Below, in pieces: positions 1-9,350 of a stretch of 61,971 nucleotides of DNA. The stretch's first letter is position 1. Every line of letters begins with the position of its first letter. A model generated the notes under the pieces. The model was not told the DNA's origin. It saw only the letters and a program-made list of their open reading frames with translations, and ran no database searches. Origin of the DNA: Lelliottia wanjuensis (GTDB taxonomy: Bacteria; Pseudomonadota; Gammaproteobacteria; Enterobacterales; Enterobacteriaceae); contig NZ_JASSOT010000070.1 of NCBI RefSeq assembly GCF_030238365.1, positions 1 through 61,971 of the forward strand. Reading direction: 5' to 3'. Both the position numbers and the translations under genes were made by a program.

Positions 1-127
1 ACTATATCCATTACTATAACAACGAGCGGATCAGTCTGAAATTAAAAGGCCTGAGTCCGGTAGAATACCGAACCCAGACCCCGATAGCCGCTTAACATGA
101 ACTGTCCAACTTTATGGGGTCAGTCCA
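1..127 (+). mobile_element. Right end of an IS3-family (IS150-like) insertion sequence
   Basis: The window opens inside an insertion sequence. It holds the last codons of a DDE transposase (3-95) followed by a terminal inverted repeat that ends around 127 with the CA dinucleotide usual for IS3 elements. Read from the outside, the end starts TGGACTGACCCCATAAAGTT, the style of IS150-group ends. The element stops 23 bp past the acrZ stop codon, so it sits between acrZ and the place where modABC lies in E. coli. The left end and any target duplication are outside the window. Confidence 0.75.
3..95 (+). CDS. IS3-family transposase OrfB, C-terminal fragment
   Basis: Only the last 30 residues are present, in frame from base 3 to the TAA at 93-95. 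They read HYYNNERISLKLKGLSPVEY and end TQTPIAA. The block Y-N-x-x-R-x-x-x-x-L-x-x-x-x-P-x-x-Y is the conserved tail of the rve integrase domain of IS150/IS3-type OrfB. The gene is cut by the window edge; whether it is intact upstream cannot be seen. Confidence 0.8.
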   Translation, partial: YIHYYNNERISLKLKGLSPVEYRTQTPIAA

Positions 128-150
128 CTAGCCGGGCGTTTTGGGAGGAA

Positions 151-300
151 TTAATGCTGCTTTTTAGGCTGGTCTTTATGACCGATGTTCGAAAAGACGT
201 TGAACACTTCACCTAAGCCGTAGATGGCGCCGAGGATGATGGCCATCACTACGGGTACCATGATCACGGCGAATACCAGACTTTTCAACAACTCTAACAT
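151..300 (-). CDS. acrZ: AcrZ, small accessory protein of the AcrAB-TolC efflux pump
   Basis: A 49-residue protein, the usual AcrZ length. It starts [20 protein letters not shown], continues with the conserved GEVFN block and ends in a polar DQPKKQH tail. The single hydrophobic segment (about residues 6-30) is the inner-membrane helix that in E. coli packs against AcrB and alters its drug specificity. The start is the ATG preceded by an AGGAG-type ribosome site. In E. coli acrZ lies just upstream of modABC and divergent from modE; here it is still divergent from modE, but an IS element follows its stop codon. Confidence 0.93.
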   Translation of the reverse strand: MLELLKSLVFAVIMVPVVMAIILGAIYGLGEVFNVFSNIGHKDQPKKQH

Positions 301-429
301 GGTGTTCTCCTGACTCTGTGAAGGACGTATTCTAACCTGAAAAGTCAGAAAAACATCCCCTTTTGTGCGGTAGGCTTTGCGCTGTCAGGCAATTGGGTCA
401 CAATACGCTTTTTGCCAGGACACCGTCTT

Positions 430-1218
430 ATGCAGGCCGAAATTCTCCTTACCCTTCGACTTCAGCAGAAGCTTTTCGCCGATCCGCGTCGTATCGCCCT
501 GCTTAAACAGATAGAACAAACGGGCTCAATTAGCCAGGGCGCGAAGAATGCAGGCATCAGCTATAAGAGTGCCTGGGACGCCATCAACGAGATGAACACC
601 CTGAGCGAGCAGACGCTGGTCGACCGCGCCACGGGTGGCAAGGGCGGCGGCGGCGCGATTCTCACGCGCTACGGCCAGCGCCTGATTCAGCTCTACGATC
701 TGCTGGCGCAAATTCAGCAAAAAGCCTTTGATGTGCTGAGCGATGACGACGCCCTCCCCCTCGACAGCCTGCTGGCGGCCATCTCCCGCTTCTCATTGCA
801 AACCAGCGCCCGCAACCAGTGGTTTGGCACGGTGACGGCGCGCGATCACGATCAGGTGCAGCAGCATGTCGATATTTTACTGGCCGACGGCACCACGCGC
901 CTCAAAGTGGCGATTACCGCCCAGAGCGGCGAGCGACTGGGGCTGGACGAAGGCAAAGAGGTGCTGGTGCTGCTCAAAGCGCCGTGGGTGAATATCACGC
1001 TCGACGCGAATCAGGCCAAAGAGGCCGACAACCAGTTGCAGGGGGCGATCAGCCACATCGCGCGCGGCGAGGAGCAGTGCGAAGTGCTGATGACGCTGCC
1101 CGACGGGCAAGTGTTGTGCGCCACGGTTCCGTTGGCCGATGCAGAAGATTTAACGCAAGGCGCGCAAGTCACCGCATATTTCAACGCCGACCGGGTGATT
1201 ATCGCCACGTTGTGCTAA
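430..1218 (+). CDS. modE: ModE, molybdate-responsive transcription factor
   Basis: 262 residues, the E. coli length. The ATG at 430 (MQAEILL) is chosen because it matches the family start; an in-frame TTG at 412 would add six residues with no family support. An N-terminal winged helix (about 1-110) contains a glycine-rich wing GGKGGGG at 69-75, followed by the T-S-A-R-N-Q motif at 125-130 and two Mop-type molybdate-binding repeats to the C-terminus. With molybdate bound, the dimer represses modABC and activates molybdoenzyme genes. It is followed 67 bp later by modF. Confidence 0.97.
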   Translation: MQAEILLTLRLQQKLFADPRRIALLKQIEQTGSISQGAKNAGISYKSAWDAINEMNTLSEQTLVDRATGGKGGGGAILTRYGQRLIQLYDLLAQIQQKAFDVLSDDDALPLDSLLAAISRFSLQTSARNQWFGTVTARDHDQVQQHVDILLADGTTRLKVAITAQSGERLGLDEGKEVLVLLKAPWVNITLDANQAKEADNQLQGAISHIARGEEQCEVLMTLPDGQVLCATVPLADAEDLTQGAQVTAYFNADRVIIATLC

Positions 1219-1285
1219 GTGCGTTGACAAACAGAACGACAGTGGGTATCCCTGATGCATATCGCTGCAAAAAATGGGATAACTC

Positions 1286-2758
1286 ATGTCATCATTGCAA
1301 ATTTCGCAAGGCACGTTTCGTCTTAGCGACACCCGAACCCTCTCACTGCCCGACTTAACTTTACGCGCTGGCGAAAGCTGGGCGTTTGTCGGCACCAACG
1401 GCAGCGGCAAGTCTGCGCTGGCCCGCGCCCTGGCGGGCGAACTCACTCAGCTAAAGGGTGAACGTCAGTGCAGTTTTCAGCGCGTGACGCGCCTCTCCTT
1501 CGAACAGCTGCAAAAGCTGGTCAGCGACGAGTGGCAGCGCAATAACACCGACCTGCTCAGCCCTGGTGAAGAGGATACGGGCCGCACCACCGCGGAGATC
1601 ATTCAGGACGAGAGAAAAGACGACGCCCGCTGTCGGGATCTGGCGGAGCTGTTCGGGATCACCGGCCTGCTGGACCGACGCTTCAAATACCTCTCCACCG
1701 GCGAAACGCGCAAAACCCTGCTGTGCCAGGCGCTGATGAACGAGCCGGACCTGCTGATCCTTGACGAGCCCTTCGACGGCCTGGACGTGCTCTCCCGCGC
1801 GCAGCTGGCCACCCTACTCGCCACGCTGAATCAGCAAGGTTATACCCTGGTGCTGGTGCTTAACCGCTTTGATGAAATCCCGGATTTTGTGCAGTACGCG
1901 GGCGTACTCGCGGACTGCTCACTGACCGAAACCGGCGAGAAAGACGCGCTGCTCCAGCAGGCGCTGATTGCCCAGCTGGCGCACAGCGAAAAGCTCGACG
2001 GGATTGCGCTTCCGGAACCCGATGCCCCTTCGGCGCGGCATTTGCTGGAGAGCCACCAGCCGCGCATCGAGCTGAAAAACGGTACCGTCTCCTATAACGA
2101 CCGCCCGATCCTCAACCAGTTAAGCTGGACGGTAAATCCGGGCGAGCACTGGCAGATCACTGGCCCCAACGGCGCGGGGAAATCGACCCTGCTAAGCCTG
2201 ATTACCGGCGATCATCCCCAGGGCTACAGCAACGATCTGACCCTGTTTGGCCGTCGTCGCGGCAGCGGGGAGACCATATGGGATATCAAAAAGCATATCG
2301 GCTACGTCAGCAGCAGCCTGCACCTCGATTACCGCGTCAGCACGACGGTGCGGAACGTCATTCTCTCGGGGTATTTTGATTCGATTGGCATTTATCAGGC
2401 GGTGTCCGACAAGCAACACAAACTGGCGCAGCAGTGGCTGGATATTCTGGGGATGGATAAACGCGTGGCGGATGCGCCGTTCCACAGCTTGTCGTGGGGG
2501 CAGCAGCGTCTGGCGCTGATCGTGCGCGCGCTGGTGAAACACCCAACTTTATTGATTCTGGACGAACCGCTGCAGGGGCTCGATCCCCTCAACCGCCAGC
2601 TGATTCGCCGCTTTGTCGACGTCTTAATTAGCGAAGGCGAAACCCAGCTGCTGTTCGTTTCACACCACGCAGAAGACGCCCCCACCTGCATCACCCACCG
2701 TCTGGAGTTTGTGCATGATGGCGAAGGTTATCGCTATGCGTTAAGCCGCATTGACTGA
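1286..2758 (+). CDS. modF: ModF, twin ABC ATPase of the mod locus
   Basis: 490 residues with two complete ABC ATPase domains fused in one chain. Domain 1 has Walker A GTNGSGKS (36-43), signature LSTGE (136-140) and Walker B LLILDEP (156-162). Domain 2 has Walker A GPNGAGKS (293-300), a degenerate signature LSWGQ and a second LLILDEP. There are no membrane segments, so it is a soluble protein without an obvious permease partner here. Its exact role in molybdate metabolism is unsettled even in E. coli. Cotranscription with modE is likely from the spacing and shared orientation. Confidence 0.95.
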   Translation: MSSLQISQGTFRLSDTRTLSLPDLTLRAGESWAFVGTNGSGKSALARALAGELTQLKGERQCSFQRVTRLSFEQLQKLVSDEWQRNNTDLLSPGEEDTGRTTAEIIQDERKDDARCRDLAELFGITGLLDRRFKYLSTGETRKTLLCQALMNEPDLLILDEPFDGLDVLSRAQLATLLATLNQQGYTLVLVLNRFDEIPDFVQYAGVLADCSLTETGEKDALLQQALIAQLAHSEKLDGIALPEPDAPSARHLLESHQPRIELKNGTVSYNDRPILNQLSWTVNPGEHWQITGPNGAGKSTLLSLITGDHPQGYSNDLTLFGRRRGSGETIWDIKKHIGYVSSSLHLDYRVSTTVRNVILSGYFDSIGIYQAVSDKQHKLAQQWLDILGMDKRVADAPFHSLSWGQQRLALIVRALVKHPTLLILDEPLQGLDPLNRQLIRRFVDVLISEGETQLLFVSHHAEDAPTCITHRLEFVHDGEGYRYALSRID

Positions 2759-2768
2759 GCATCCTCTT

Positions 2769-2792
2769 AAAGGGGGCTGCGGTCCCCTTTTT
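2769..2792 (+). terminator. Rho-independent terminator after modF
   Basis: AAAGGGG pairs with CCCCTTT across an 8-nt loop (2769-2775 with 2784-2790) and runs into a short T tract. It lies 10 bp past the modF stop and separates modEF from the gal promoter region. Confidence 0.8.
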
Positions 2793-2871
2793 CAGATAAC
2801 TGGCAGCAATACATTGCTATCTCTTTGATTTACAATGCGCTGATTCGTTGTGAAATTGCCTGTGTGATTCA

Positions 2872-2887
2872 GTGTAACCGATTCCAC
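2872..2887 (+). promoter_or_regulatory. External GalR/GalS operator OE of the gal operon
   Basis: GTGTAACCGATTCCAC differs by one base from the E. coli OE operator as I recall it. Its centre is exactly 113 bp from the centre of the internal operator at 2985-3000, the spacing at which GalR dimers form the HU-assisted repression loop. Confidence 0.9.
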
Positions 2888-2888
2888 T

Positions 2889-2940
2889 ATTTTATCCCAT
2901 GTCACACTTTTCGCGTCTCTGTTATGCTATGGTTATTACA
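2889..2940 (+). promoter_or_regulatory. gal promoters P1/P2 with CRP site
   Basis: A CRP half-site block, ATCCCATGTCACACTT on this strand, lies at about 2895-2910. Two overlapping -10 boxes follow: TATGCT at 2923-2928 (P2) and TATGGT at 2928-2933 (P1), 5 bp apart as in E. coli. CRP-cAMP at this position is known to favour P1 and repress P2. The P1 start is expected near 2940, 26 bp ahead of galE. Confidence 0.85.
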
Positions 2941-2965
2941 TACCATAAGCCTAATGGAGCGAAAT

Positions 2966-3982
2966 ATGCGAGTTCTGGTAACGGGTGGTAGCGGTTACAT
3001 TGGAAGTCATACCTGTGTGCAACTACTGCAAAATGGCCACGATGTCATCATCCTCGACAACCTGTGCAACAGTAAGCGCAGCGTGCTGCCCGTCATTGAG
3101 CGTCTGGCCGGAAAACAGCCCACCTTTGTGGAAGGCGATATCCGCAACGAAGCGCTGATGACCGAAATCCTTCACGATCACGCCATCGATACGGTGATCC
3201 ACTTCGCGGGCCTGAAAGCGGTCGGTGAATCTGTCGCGAAGCCTCTCGAATACTACGATAACAACGTTAACGGGACGCTGCGTCTGATCTCCGCGATGCG
3301 CGCCGCCAACGTGAAAAACTTCATCTTTAGCTCTTCCGCCACCGTGTACGGCGACCAGCCGAAAATCCCTTACGTCGAAAGCTTCCCGACCGGCACGCCG
3401 CAAAGCCCGTACGGCAAAAGCAAGCTGATGGTGGAGCAGATTCTGGCCGACCTGCAAAAAGCGCAGCCGGACTGGAGCATCGCCCTGCTGCGTTATTTCA
3501 ACCCGGTGGGCGCGCATCCGTCAGGCGATATGGGTGAAGATCCGCAGGGCATTCCGAATAACCTGATGCCGTATATCGCGCAGGTGGCCGTGGGCCGTCG
3601 CGATTCGCTGGCGATTTTCGGCAACGACTACCCGACCGAAGATGGCACCGGCGTGCGCGACTACATCCACGTGATGGATCTGGCCGACGGTCACGTAGCC
3701 GCGATGCAGCAGTTGGCGAATAAACCCGGCGTGCATATCTATAACCTCGGCGCAGGCGTCGGCAGCAGCGTGCTGGACGTGGTCAACGCCTTCAGCAAAG
3801 CCTGTGGCAAACCGGTGGCGTACCACTTCGCCCCGCGCCGCGACGGCGATCTCCCCGCTTACTGGGCAGATGCCTCCAAAGCCGATAAAGAGCTGAACTG
3901 GCGTGTGACTCGCACGCTGGATGAAATGGCACAGGATACCTGGCACTGGCAGTCACGCCATCCCCAGGGCTATCCGGATTAA
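2966..3982 (+). CDS. galE: GalE, UDP-glucose 4-epimerase
   Basis: Interconverts UDP-galactose and UDP-glucose with tightly bound NAD in the Leloir pathway. The ATG at 2966 gives MRVLVTGGSGYIGSHT and 338 residues, the E. coli length; the reading frame is open further upstream, but that part crosses the gal promoters. The Rossmann motif GGSGYIG is at 7-13, and the short-chain-dehydrogenase catalytic set is present (SSATVYG, then PYGKSK with the Y-x-x-x-K pair). It is first in galETKM and contains operator OI in its first codons. Nine bases separate it from galT. Confidence 0.98.
   Translation: MRVLVTGGSGYIGSHTCVQLLQNGHDVIILDNLCNSKRSVLPVIERLAGKQPTFVEGDIRNEALMTEILHDHAIDTVIHFAGLKAVGESVAKPLEYYDNNVNGTLRLISAMRAANVKNFIFSSSATVYGDQPKIPYVESFPTGTPQSPYGKSKLMVEQILADLQKAQPDWSIALLRYFNPVGAHPSGDMGEDPQGIPNNLMPYIAQVAVGRRDSLAIFGNDYPTEDGTGVRDYIHVMDLADGHVAAMQQLANKPGVHIYNLGAGVGSSVLDVVNAFSKACGKPVAYHFAPRRDGDLPAYWADASKADKELNWRVTRTLDEMAQDTWHWQSRHPQGYPD
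2985..3000 (+). promoter_or_regulatory. Internal GalR/GalS operator OI, inside galE
   Basis: GTGGTAGCGGTTACAT is located within galE codons 7-12 and looks identical to the E. coli OI. It pairs with OE for DNA looping. The operator is embedded in the codons for the GalE nucleotide-binding loop. Confidence 0.9.
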
Positions 3983-3991
3983 GGACCCGAC

Positions 3992-5038
3992 ATGACGCAA
4001 TTCAACCCCGTCGATCATCCGCATCGGCGTTATAACCCGTTAACCGGGCAATGGATTTTGGTCTCTCCGCATCGCGCCAAACGCCCGTGGCAGGGCGCGC
4101 AAGAGACGCCAGCGAAACAGACGCTGCCTCAGCATGACCCGGACTGCTTCCTCTGTCCGGGCAACACCCGCGTCACCGGCGATAAAAACCCGGACTACAA
4201 AAGCACTTATGTGTTTACCAACGATTTCGCCGCGCTGATGACCGACACACCGGATGCCCCGGAAAGTGCCGATCCGCTGATGCGCTGCGAAAGCGCGCGC
4301 GGCACCAGCCGGGTGATCTGCTTCTCGCCGGATCACAGCAAAACGCTGCCGGAGCTGAGCCTGAGCGCGCTCACCGACGTGATCACCACCTGGCAAGCGC
4401 AGACCGCCGAGCTGGGTCAGGATTATCCGTGGGTACAAGTGTTCGAAAACAAAGGCGCGGCGATGGGGTGCTCCAACCCGCACCCGCACGGCCAGGTATG
4501 GGCGAACAGCTTCCTGCCGAATGAAGTCGAGCGCGAAGATCGTCTGCAAAAGGCCTATTACGACGAAAACCAGTCATCCCTGCTGGCGGATTACGTGCAG
4601 CGCGAGCTGGCAGACGGCAGTCGTACGGTCGTCGAAACTGAGCACTGGCTGGCCGTGGTACCGTACTGGGCGGCGTGGCCGTTCGAGACGCTGCTCCTGC
4701 CGAAAGCTCACGTTCTGCGTATCACCGATTTGAGCGATGCCCAGCGTGACGATCTGGCCCTGGCGCTGAAAAAACTGACCAGCCGCTATGACAATCTGTT
4801 CCAGTGCTCTTTCCCCTATTCCATGGGCTGGCACGGCGCGCCGTTCAACGGCGAAGAGAATCAGCACTGGCAGTTACATGCCCATTTTTATCCGCCGCTA
4901 CTGCGTTCGGCGACGGTGCGTAAATTTATGGTGGGCTACGAGATGCTGGCAGAAACCCAGCGCGATCTGACGGCAGAACAGGCGGCAGAACGTCTGCGCG
5001 CCGTCAGCGATGTCCATTACCGCGAATCAGGAGTCTAA
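3992..5038 (+). CDS. galT: GalT, galactose-1-phosphate uridylyltransferase
   Basis: Exchanges UMP between UDP-glucose and galactose-1-phosphate. 348 residues as in E. coli. The HIT-superfamily active site H-P-H is at 164-166 within [10 protein letters not shown]166 is the residue uridylylated in the family. The cysteines of C-x-x-C at 52-55 match the zinc site of the E. coli enzyme. It lies between galE (9 bp) and galK (3 bp) in a tight operon. Confidence 0.98.
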   Translation: MTQFNPVDHPHRRYNPLTGQWILVSPHRAKRPWQGAQETPAKQTLPQHDPDCFLCPGNTRVTGDKNPDYKSTYVFTNDFAALMTDTPDAPESADPLMRCESARGTSRVICFSPDHSKTLPELSLSALTDVITTWQAQTAELGQDYPWVQVFENKGAAMGCSNPHPHGQVWANSFLPNEVEREDRLQKAYYDENQSSLLADYVQRELADGSRTVVETEHWLAVVPYWAAWPFETLLLPKAHVLRITDLSDAQRDDLALALKKLTSRYDNLFQCSFPYSMGWHGAPFNGEENQHWQLHAHFYPPLLRSATVRKFMVGYEMLAETQRDLTAEQAAERLRAVSDVHYRESGV

Positions 5039-5041
5039 TAA

Positions 5042-6190
5042 ATGAGTCTGAAAGATAAAACACAATCCCTGTTTGCTGAAAAATTCGGCTACCCTGCCAC
5101 CCACGCGATTCAGGCTCCAGGCCGCGTCAATCTGATTGGTGAGCACACCGATTACAACGACGGTTTCGTCCTGCCTTGCGCGATCGACTATCAGACCGTG
5201 ATCAGCTGCGCCAAACGCGATGACCGTAAGGTGCGCGTGATCGCCGCCGATTACGATAATCAGATTGACGAGTTTTCCCTCGATGCGCCGATTGTCGCCC
5301 ACGACACTCAGCAGTGGTCGAACTATGTGCGCGGGGTGGTCAAACATCTGCAGAAGCGCAACAAAAACTTCGGCGGCGCGGATCTGGTGATCACCGGCAA
5401 CGTTCCGCAGGGCGCGGGCCTGAGCTCTTCCGCCTCGCTGGAAGTGGCGGTCGGCACCGTGTTCCAGCAGCTTTATCATCTGCCGCTGGACGGCGCGCAA
5501 ATCGCGCTGAACGGCCAGGAAGCGGAGAACCAGTTCGTCGGCTGTAACTGCGGGATTATGGATCAGCTGATTTCTGCGCTCGGCAAAAAAGAGCACGCCC
5601 TGCTGATCGACTGCCGCACGCTCGGCACCAAAGCCGTTTCCCTGCCGAAAGGCGCGGCGGTGGTCATTATCAACAGTAATTTCAAACGCACCCTGGTCGG
5701 CAGCGAGTACAACACCCGCCGCGAACAGTGCGAAACCGGTGCGCGCTTCTTCCAGCAGCCTAAGCTGCGCGACGTCACCCTGAATGAATTCAATAAAGTG
5801 GCGCACGAGCTGGACCCGATTGTCGCGAAACGCGTCCGTCACGTTCTGACCGAAAACGCCCGCACCGTCGAAGCGGCCTCTGCGCTGGAGAAAGGCGATC
5901 TGAAACGCATGGGCGAGCTGATGGCTGAGTCCCACGCCTCCATGCGCGATGATTTCGAGATCACCGTGCCGCAGATCGATACCCTGGTGGAAATCGTGAA
6001 AGCGACCATCGGTGAGAAAGGCGGCGTGCGCATGACCGGCGGCGGCTTCGGTGGCTGCATCGTGGCGCTGATCCCGGAAGAGCTGGTCCCCGCCGTTCAG
6101 GATGCCGTTGCCAAAGAGTACGAAGCCAAAACGGGCATCAAAGAAACCTTCTATGTCTGCAAAGCAACCCAAGGAGCCGGACAGTGCTAA
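5042..6190 (+). CDS. galK: GalK, galactokinase
   Basis: Phosphorylates alpha-D-galactose to galactose-1-phosphate with ATP. 382 residues, normal length. GHMP-kinase hallmarks are all present: the galactokinase signature [13 protein letters not shown] near the N-terminus, the ATP loop [11 protein letters not shown], and the C-terminal GGFGGC block. It overlaps galM by 7 bp. In E. coli the galK start is the target of the Spot 42 sRNA; spf itself is not in this window. Confidence 0.98.
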   Translation: MSLKDKTQSLFAEKFGYPATHAIQAPGRVNLIGEHTDYNDGFVLPCAIDYQTVISCAKRDDRKVRVIAADYDNQIDEFSLDAPIVAHDTQQWSNYVRGVVKHLQKRNKNFGGADLVITGNVPQGAGLSSSASLEVAVGTVFQQLYHLPLDGAQIALNGQEAENQFVGCNCGIMDQLISALGKKEHALLIDCRTLGTKAVSLPKGAAVVIINSNFKRTLVGSEYNTRREQCETGARFFQQPKLRDVTLNEFNKVAHELDPIVAKRVRHVLTENARTVEAASALEKGDLKRMGELMAESHASMRDDFEITVPQIDTLVEIVKATIGEKGGVRMTGGGFGGCIVALIPEELVPAVQDAVAKEYEAKTGIKETFYVCKATQGAGQC

Positions 6191-7224
6191 ACGAAACGCC
6201 AACCCTCGCCCCTGATGGTCTGTCGTATCGCCTGCTGACCCTGCGCAACAGCGCGGGCATGGTGGTCACGCTGATGGACTGGGGCGCAACTCTGCTTTCC
6301 GCCCGCGTGCCAATGCCGGACGGCAGCGTGCGCGAAACCCTGCTCGGCTGCGCATCGCCGGAACAGTATGTTAATCAGGCGGCTTATCTGGGCGCCTCCG
6401 TCGGGCGCTATGCGAACCGTATCGCCAAAAGTCGCTTCACGGTTGATGGCAAAGAGTATGCCCTCGCTCCAAGCCAGGGCGAAAACCAGCTGCACGGCGG
6501 CCCGGACGGGTTCGACAAACGTCGCTGGCGCATCGTGCAGCAGAACGACTGCGAAGTGCTGTTCGCGCTGGAATCCGCCGACGGCGATCAGGGCTTCCCT
6601 GGCAATCTGTCCGCGACCGCCCTCTTCCGTCTGACGGACGATAACCGTATCAGCATCGAATATCGTGCGACGGTCGACCAGCCGTGCCCGGTCAATATGA
6701 CCAACCATGCCTACTTCAACCTCGACGGCGATCAGTCGGACGTGCGCAACCATAAGCTGCAAATTCTCGCCGACGCCTATCTGCCGGTCGATGAGATGGG
6801 TATTCCGTTTGAAGGGCTGAAGGCCGTGGCGGGTACCAGCTTTGACTTCCGCAGTGCGAAAACCGTCGCCCAGGATTTCCTCAGCGACGATCATCAGCGC
6901 AGGGTGAAAGGCTACGATCACGCGTTTCTGCTGCAGGCCAAAGGCGATGTGGCTCAGCCCGCCGCGCAGGTATGGTCCGCCGACGAAAAGCTGCAGATGA
7001 CGGTGTACACCACCGCGCCTGCGCTGCAGTTCTACTCCGGGAACTATCTCGGTGGAACACCAGCTCGTGAGGAAGGTGATTACAGCGACTGGCAGGGAAT
7101 GGCGCTGGAGAGCGAGTTTCTGCCGGACAGTCCGAACCATGCCGAGTGGCCACAGCCGGACTGCGTGCTGCGTCCGGGGCAGGAGTATGTGAGCGTGACG
7201 GAATATCAGTTTACTGCGCGCTGA
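6184..7224 (+). CDS. galM: GalM, aldose 1-epimerase (mutarotase)
   Basis: Interconverts alpha and beta galactose, giving GalK its substrate. 346 residues. Catalytic H104 (NQLHGG) and H175 (MTNHAYFNL) can be counted directly, and a late [12 protein letters not shown] segment fits the glutamate base region. Its start lies within the last codons of galK. It is followed by a REP-like palindrome and a strong terminator. Confidence 0.97.
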   Translation: MLNETPTLAPDGLSYRLLTLRNSAGMVVTLMDWGATLLSARVPMPDGSVRETLLGCASPEQYVNQAAYLGASVGRYANRIAKSRFTVDGKEYALAPSQGENQLHGGPDGFDKRRWRIVQQNDCEVLFALESADGDQGFPGNLSATALFRLTDDNRISIEYRATVDQPCPVNMTNHAYFNLDGDQSDVRNHKLQILADAYLPVDEMGIPFEGLKAVAGTSFDFRSAKTVAQDFLSDDHQRRVKGYDHAFLLQAKGDVAQPAAQVWSADEKLQMTVYTTAPALQFYSGNYLGGTPAREEGDYSDWQGMALESEFLPDSPNHAEWPQPDCVLRPGQEYVSVTEYQFTAR

Positions 7225-7230
7225 CACCAT

Positions 7231-7262
7231 GTCGGGTGGCGCTTCGCTTACCCGACCTACGG
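7231..7262. repeat. REP-like palindromic element after galM
   Basis: GTCGGGT followed by GGCGCTTCGC and then ACCCGAC makes an imperfect palindrome of the REP/PU class, 7 bp past galM. Related units occur at 31371-31452, 35683-35752 and 41085-41349. Confidence 0.7.
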
Positions 7263-7285
7263 ATCCTCCGGAAAACTACATCACG

Positions 7286-7310
7286 GCCCTCGTCCTGAGG
7301 GCTTTTTTTT
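7286..7310 (+). terminator. Terminator of galETKM
   Basis: GCCCTC (7286-7291), loop GTCCT, GAGGGC (7297-7302), then eight T residues. A canonical rho-independent terminator. Confidence 0.92.
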
Positions 7311-7414
7311 GTCCGCATCGCTGAAAATAGCGCCAATCGCAGACAAAATCATAACCCGCAATTCACAAGCATCTTACACTGAGACACTATTTTCGCTATG
7401 GTTAGGGTTAAGCG

Positions 7415-7460
7415 TTGCCGCCTGAGCGATCACGGCAATATAATGAGAATTGTTATCATT
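7415..7460 (+). promoter_or_regulatory. gpmA promoter with overlapping Fur box
   Basis: TTGCCG (7415-7420), an 18-bp spacer and a consensus TATAAT (7439-7444). Overlapping the -10, TGAGAATTGTTATCA (7444-7458) matches the 7-1-7 Fur motif TGATAATnATTATCA with two mismatches. Fur control of gpmA has been reported in E. coli. The position predicts iron-dependent repression by blocking polymerase. Confidence 0.8.
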
Positions 7461-7482
7461 CAAAATGCTTAAGGAGTGCAAT

Positions 7483-8235
7483 ATGGCTGTAACTAAGCTG
7501 GTTCTGGTGCGCCATGGCGAAAGCCAGTGGAACAACGAAAACCGCTTCACCGGTTGGTATGATGTTGATCTGTCTGAGAAAGGCGTGAGCGAAGCTAAAG
7601 CGGCAGGTAAACTGCTGAAAGATGAAGGCTTCAGCTTCGATTTTGCTTATACCTCTGTGCTGAAACGTGCCATCCACACCCTGTGGAACGTGCTGGATGA
7701 ACTGGACCAGGCCTGGCTGCCGGTTGAGAAATCCTGGAAACTGAACGAGCGTCACTACGGTGCGCTGCAGGGTCTGAACAAAGCCGAAACCGCTGAAAAA
7801 TACGGTGACGAGCAGGTTAAGCAGTGGCGTCGTGGTTTTGCGGTGACTCCACCAGAGCTGACCAAAGATGATGAGCGCTACCCGGGCCACGACCCGCGTT
7901 ACGCGAAACTGACTGATGCTGAGCTGCCACAGACTGAAAGCCTGGCGCTGACCATCGATCGCGTTGTGCCTTACTGGAACGACACCATTCTGCCACGCAT
8001 CAAAAGCGGTGAGCGCGTGATCGTTGCGGCTCACGGTAACTCCCTGCGTGCGCTGGTGAAATACCTGGATAAGATGGGCGAAGACGAAATCCTCGAACTG
8101 AACATCCCAACCGGCGTGCCGCTGGTGTATGAGTTCGACGAAAACTTCAACCCAATCAAACGTTACTATCTGGGTAACGCTGACGAAATCGCAGCGAAAG
8201 CGGCAGCGGTAGCGAACCAGGGTAAAGCGAAGTAA
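7483..8235 (+). CDS. gpmA: GpmA, 2,3-bisphosphoglycerate-dependent phosphoglycerate mutase
   Basis: Interconverts 3- and 2-phosphoglycerate in glycolysis. The ATG at 7483 ([14 protein letters not shown]) is chosen for the GGAG ribosome site 6 bp upstream and the family length of 250; an in-frame ATG at 7450 would start inside the Fur/promoter region. The phosphohistidine is H11 in LVRHGES, and the second catalytic histidine is in AAHGNSLRA. Highly expressed codons are used throughout. It is a single gene ending at a terminator shared with aroG. Confidence 0.98.
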   Translation: MAVTKLVLVRHGESQWNNENRFTGWYDVDLSEKGVSEAKAAGKLLKDEGFSFDFAYTSVLKRAIHTLWNVLDELDQAWLPVEKSWKLNERHYGALQGLNKAETAEKYGDEQVKQWRRGFAVTPPELTKDDERYPGHDPRYAKLTDAELPQTESLALTIDRVVPYWNDTILPRIKSGERVIVAAHGNSLRALVKYLDKMGEDEILELNIPTGVPLVYEFDENFNPIKRYYLGNADEIAAKAAAVANQGKAK

Positions 8236-8250
8236 TTTTTCGCCTGATAT

Positions 8251-8281
8251 AAAAAAAGCGTGGAGCCTTCCACGCTTTTTT
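8251..8281. terminator. Bidirectional terminator between gpmA and aroG
   Basis: AAAAAAGCGTGGA, a short loop, then TCCACGCTTTTTT. The stem is A-rich on one side and T-rich on the other, so it can end both convergent genes. Confidence 0.92.
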
Positions 8282-8297
8282 ATTGGGTCGGAAAGGG

Positions 8298-9350
8298 TCA
8301 GGCGCGACGCGCTTTCACCGCCTTCGCCAGCTGACGCAGGATCGCGTCGGTATCTTCCCAGCCGATACAGGCATCGGTAACGCTCTTACCGTAGACCAGC
8401 GGCTCGCCGCTCTCCAGACTCTGGTTACCTTCCACCAGATGGCTTTCAATCATCACGCCGATCACCGCTTTTTCGCCGTTTGCCAGCTGCTGACACACGT
8501 CCGCGCCCACTTCCATCTGCTTTTTGAACTGCTTGCTGGAGTTGGCATGGCTGAAATCGATCATCACGTTCGGTGACAGACCCGCTTTTTCGAGGCCCGA
8601 TTTCACTTCCGCGACGTGTTTTGCGCTGTAGTTCGGCTCTTTGCCGCCACGCAGGATGATATGGCAGTCGCCATTTCCGCTGGTATTCACGATGGCCGAG
8701 TGCCCCCACTTGGTGACCGACAGGAAACAGTGCGGCGCACCGGCAGCGTTAATTGCATCGATCGCCACTTTCATGGTGCCGTCGGTCCCGTTTTTGAACC
8801 CGACCGGACATGAGAGGCCCGACGCCAGCTCGCGGTGAACCTGAGATTCCGTAGTACGTGCGCCAATCGCGCCCCAGCTCATCAGATCGGCCAGGTACTG
8901 CGGAGTGATCATATCGAGAAACTCGCCCGCCGCCGGTAATCCGCTGTCGTTAATTTCCAGCAGCAGCTTGCGCGCAATACGCAGGCCGTCGTTGATCTGG
9001 AAGCTGTTATCCATATGTGGATCGTTTATCAGCCCTTTCCAGCCCACGGTGGTGCGCGGTTTTTCGAAATAGACGCGCATCACAATCTCCAGCTCGCCCT
9101 GCAGCTCTTCGCGCAGAGTCAGCAGGCGCGCCGCGTACTCTTTCGCCGCGGCAGGGTCATGAATGGAGCAAGGGCCAATCACCACCAGCAGACGATCGTC
9201 GTTGCCTTTCAGGATCTTGTGGATCGCTTTGCGGGCATGAGAAACCGTGTTAGCGGCGTTTTCAGTGGCGGGGAATTTTTCAAGGAGCGCTACAGGAGGT
9301 AATAACTCATTGATCTCTTTGATGCGTAAATCGTCGTTCTGATAATTCAT
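8298..9350 (-). CDS. aroG: AroG, phenylalanine-sensitive DAHP synthase
   Basis: Condenses phosphoenolpyruvate with erythrose 4-phosphate, the first step of the shikimate pathway. 350 residues, type I (AroA-alpha) family. Visible blocks are the GPCSIHD substrate loop, the K-P-R-T-x-x-G-W-K-G core and IDFSHANSSK; the metal site uses conserved Cys, His, Glu and Asp. The N-terminal MNYQNDDLRI segment is the one contributing to the Phe-inhibitory site in E. coli AroG, so feedback by Phe rather than Tyr or Trp is expected. Control by TyrR is supported by the box at 9421-9438. Confidence 0.98.
   Translation of the reverse strand: MNYQNDDLRIKEINELLPPVALLEKFPATENAANTVSHARKAIHKILKGNDDRLLVVIGPCSIHDPAAAKEYAARLLTLREELQGELEIVMRVYFEKPRTTVGWKGLINDPHMDNSFQINDGLRIARKLLLEINDSGLPAAGEFLDMITPQYLADLMSWGAIGARTTESQVHRELASGLSCPVGFKNGTDGTMKVAIDAINAAGAPHCFLSVTKWGHSAIVNTSGNGDCHIILRGGKEPNYSAKHVAEVKSGLEKAGLSPNVMIDFSHANSSKQFKKQMEVGADVCQQLANGEKAVIGVMIESHLVEGNQSLESGEPLVYGKSVTDACIGWEDTDAILRQLAKAVKARRA

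Noticed and set aside
2825..2965. Upstream in-frame extension of galE
   Set aside because: The extension covers OE, the CRP site and both promoters; the galE start at 2966 gives the exact family length.
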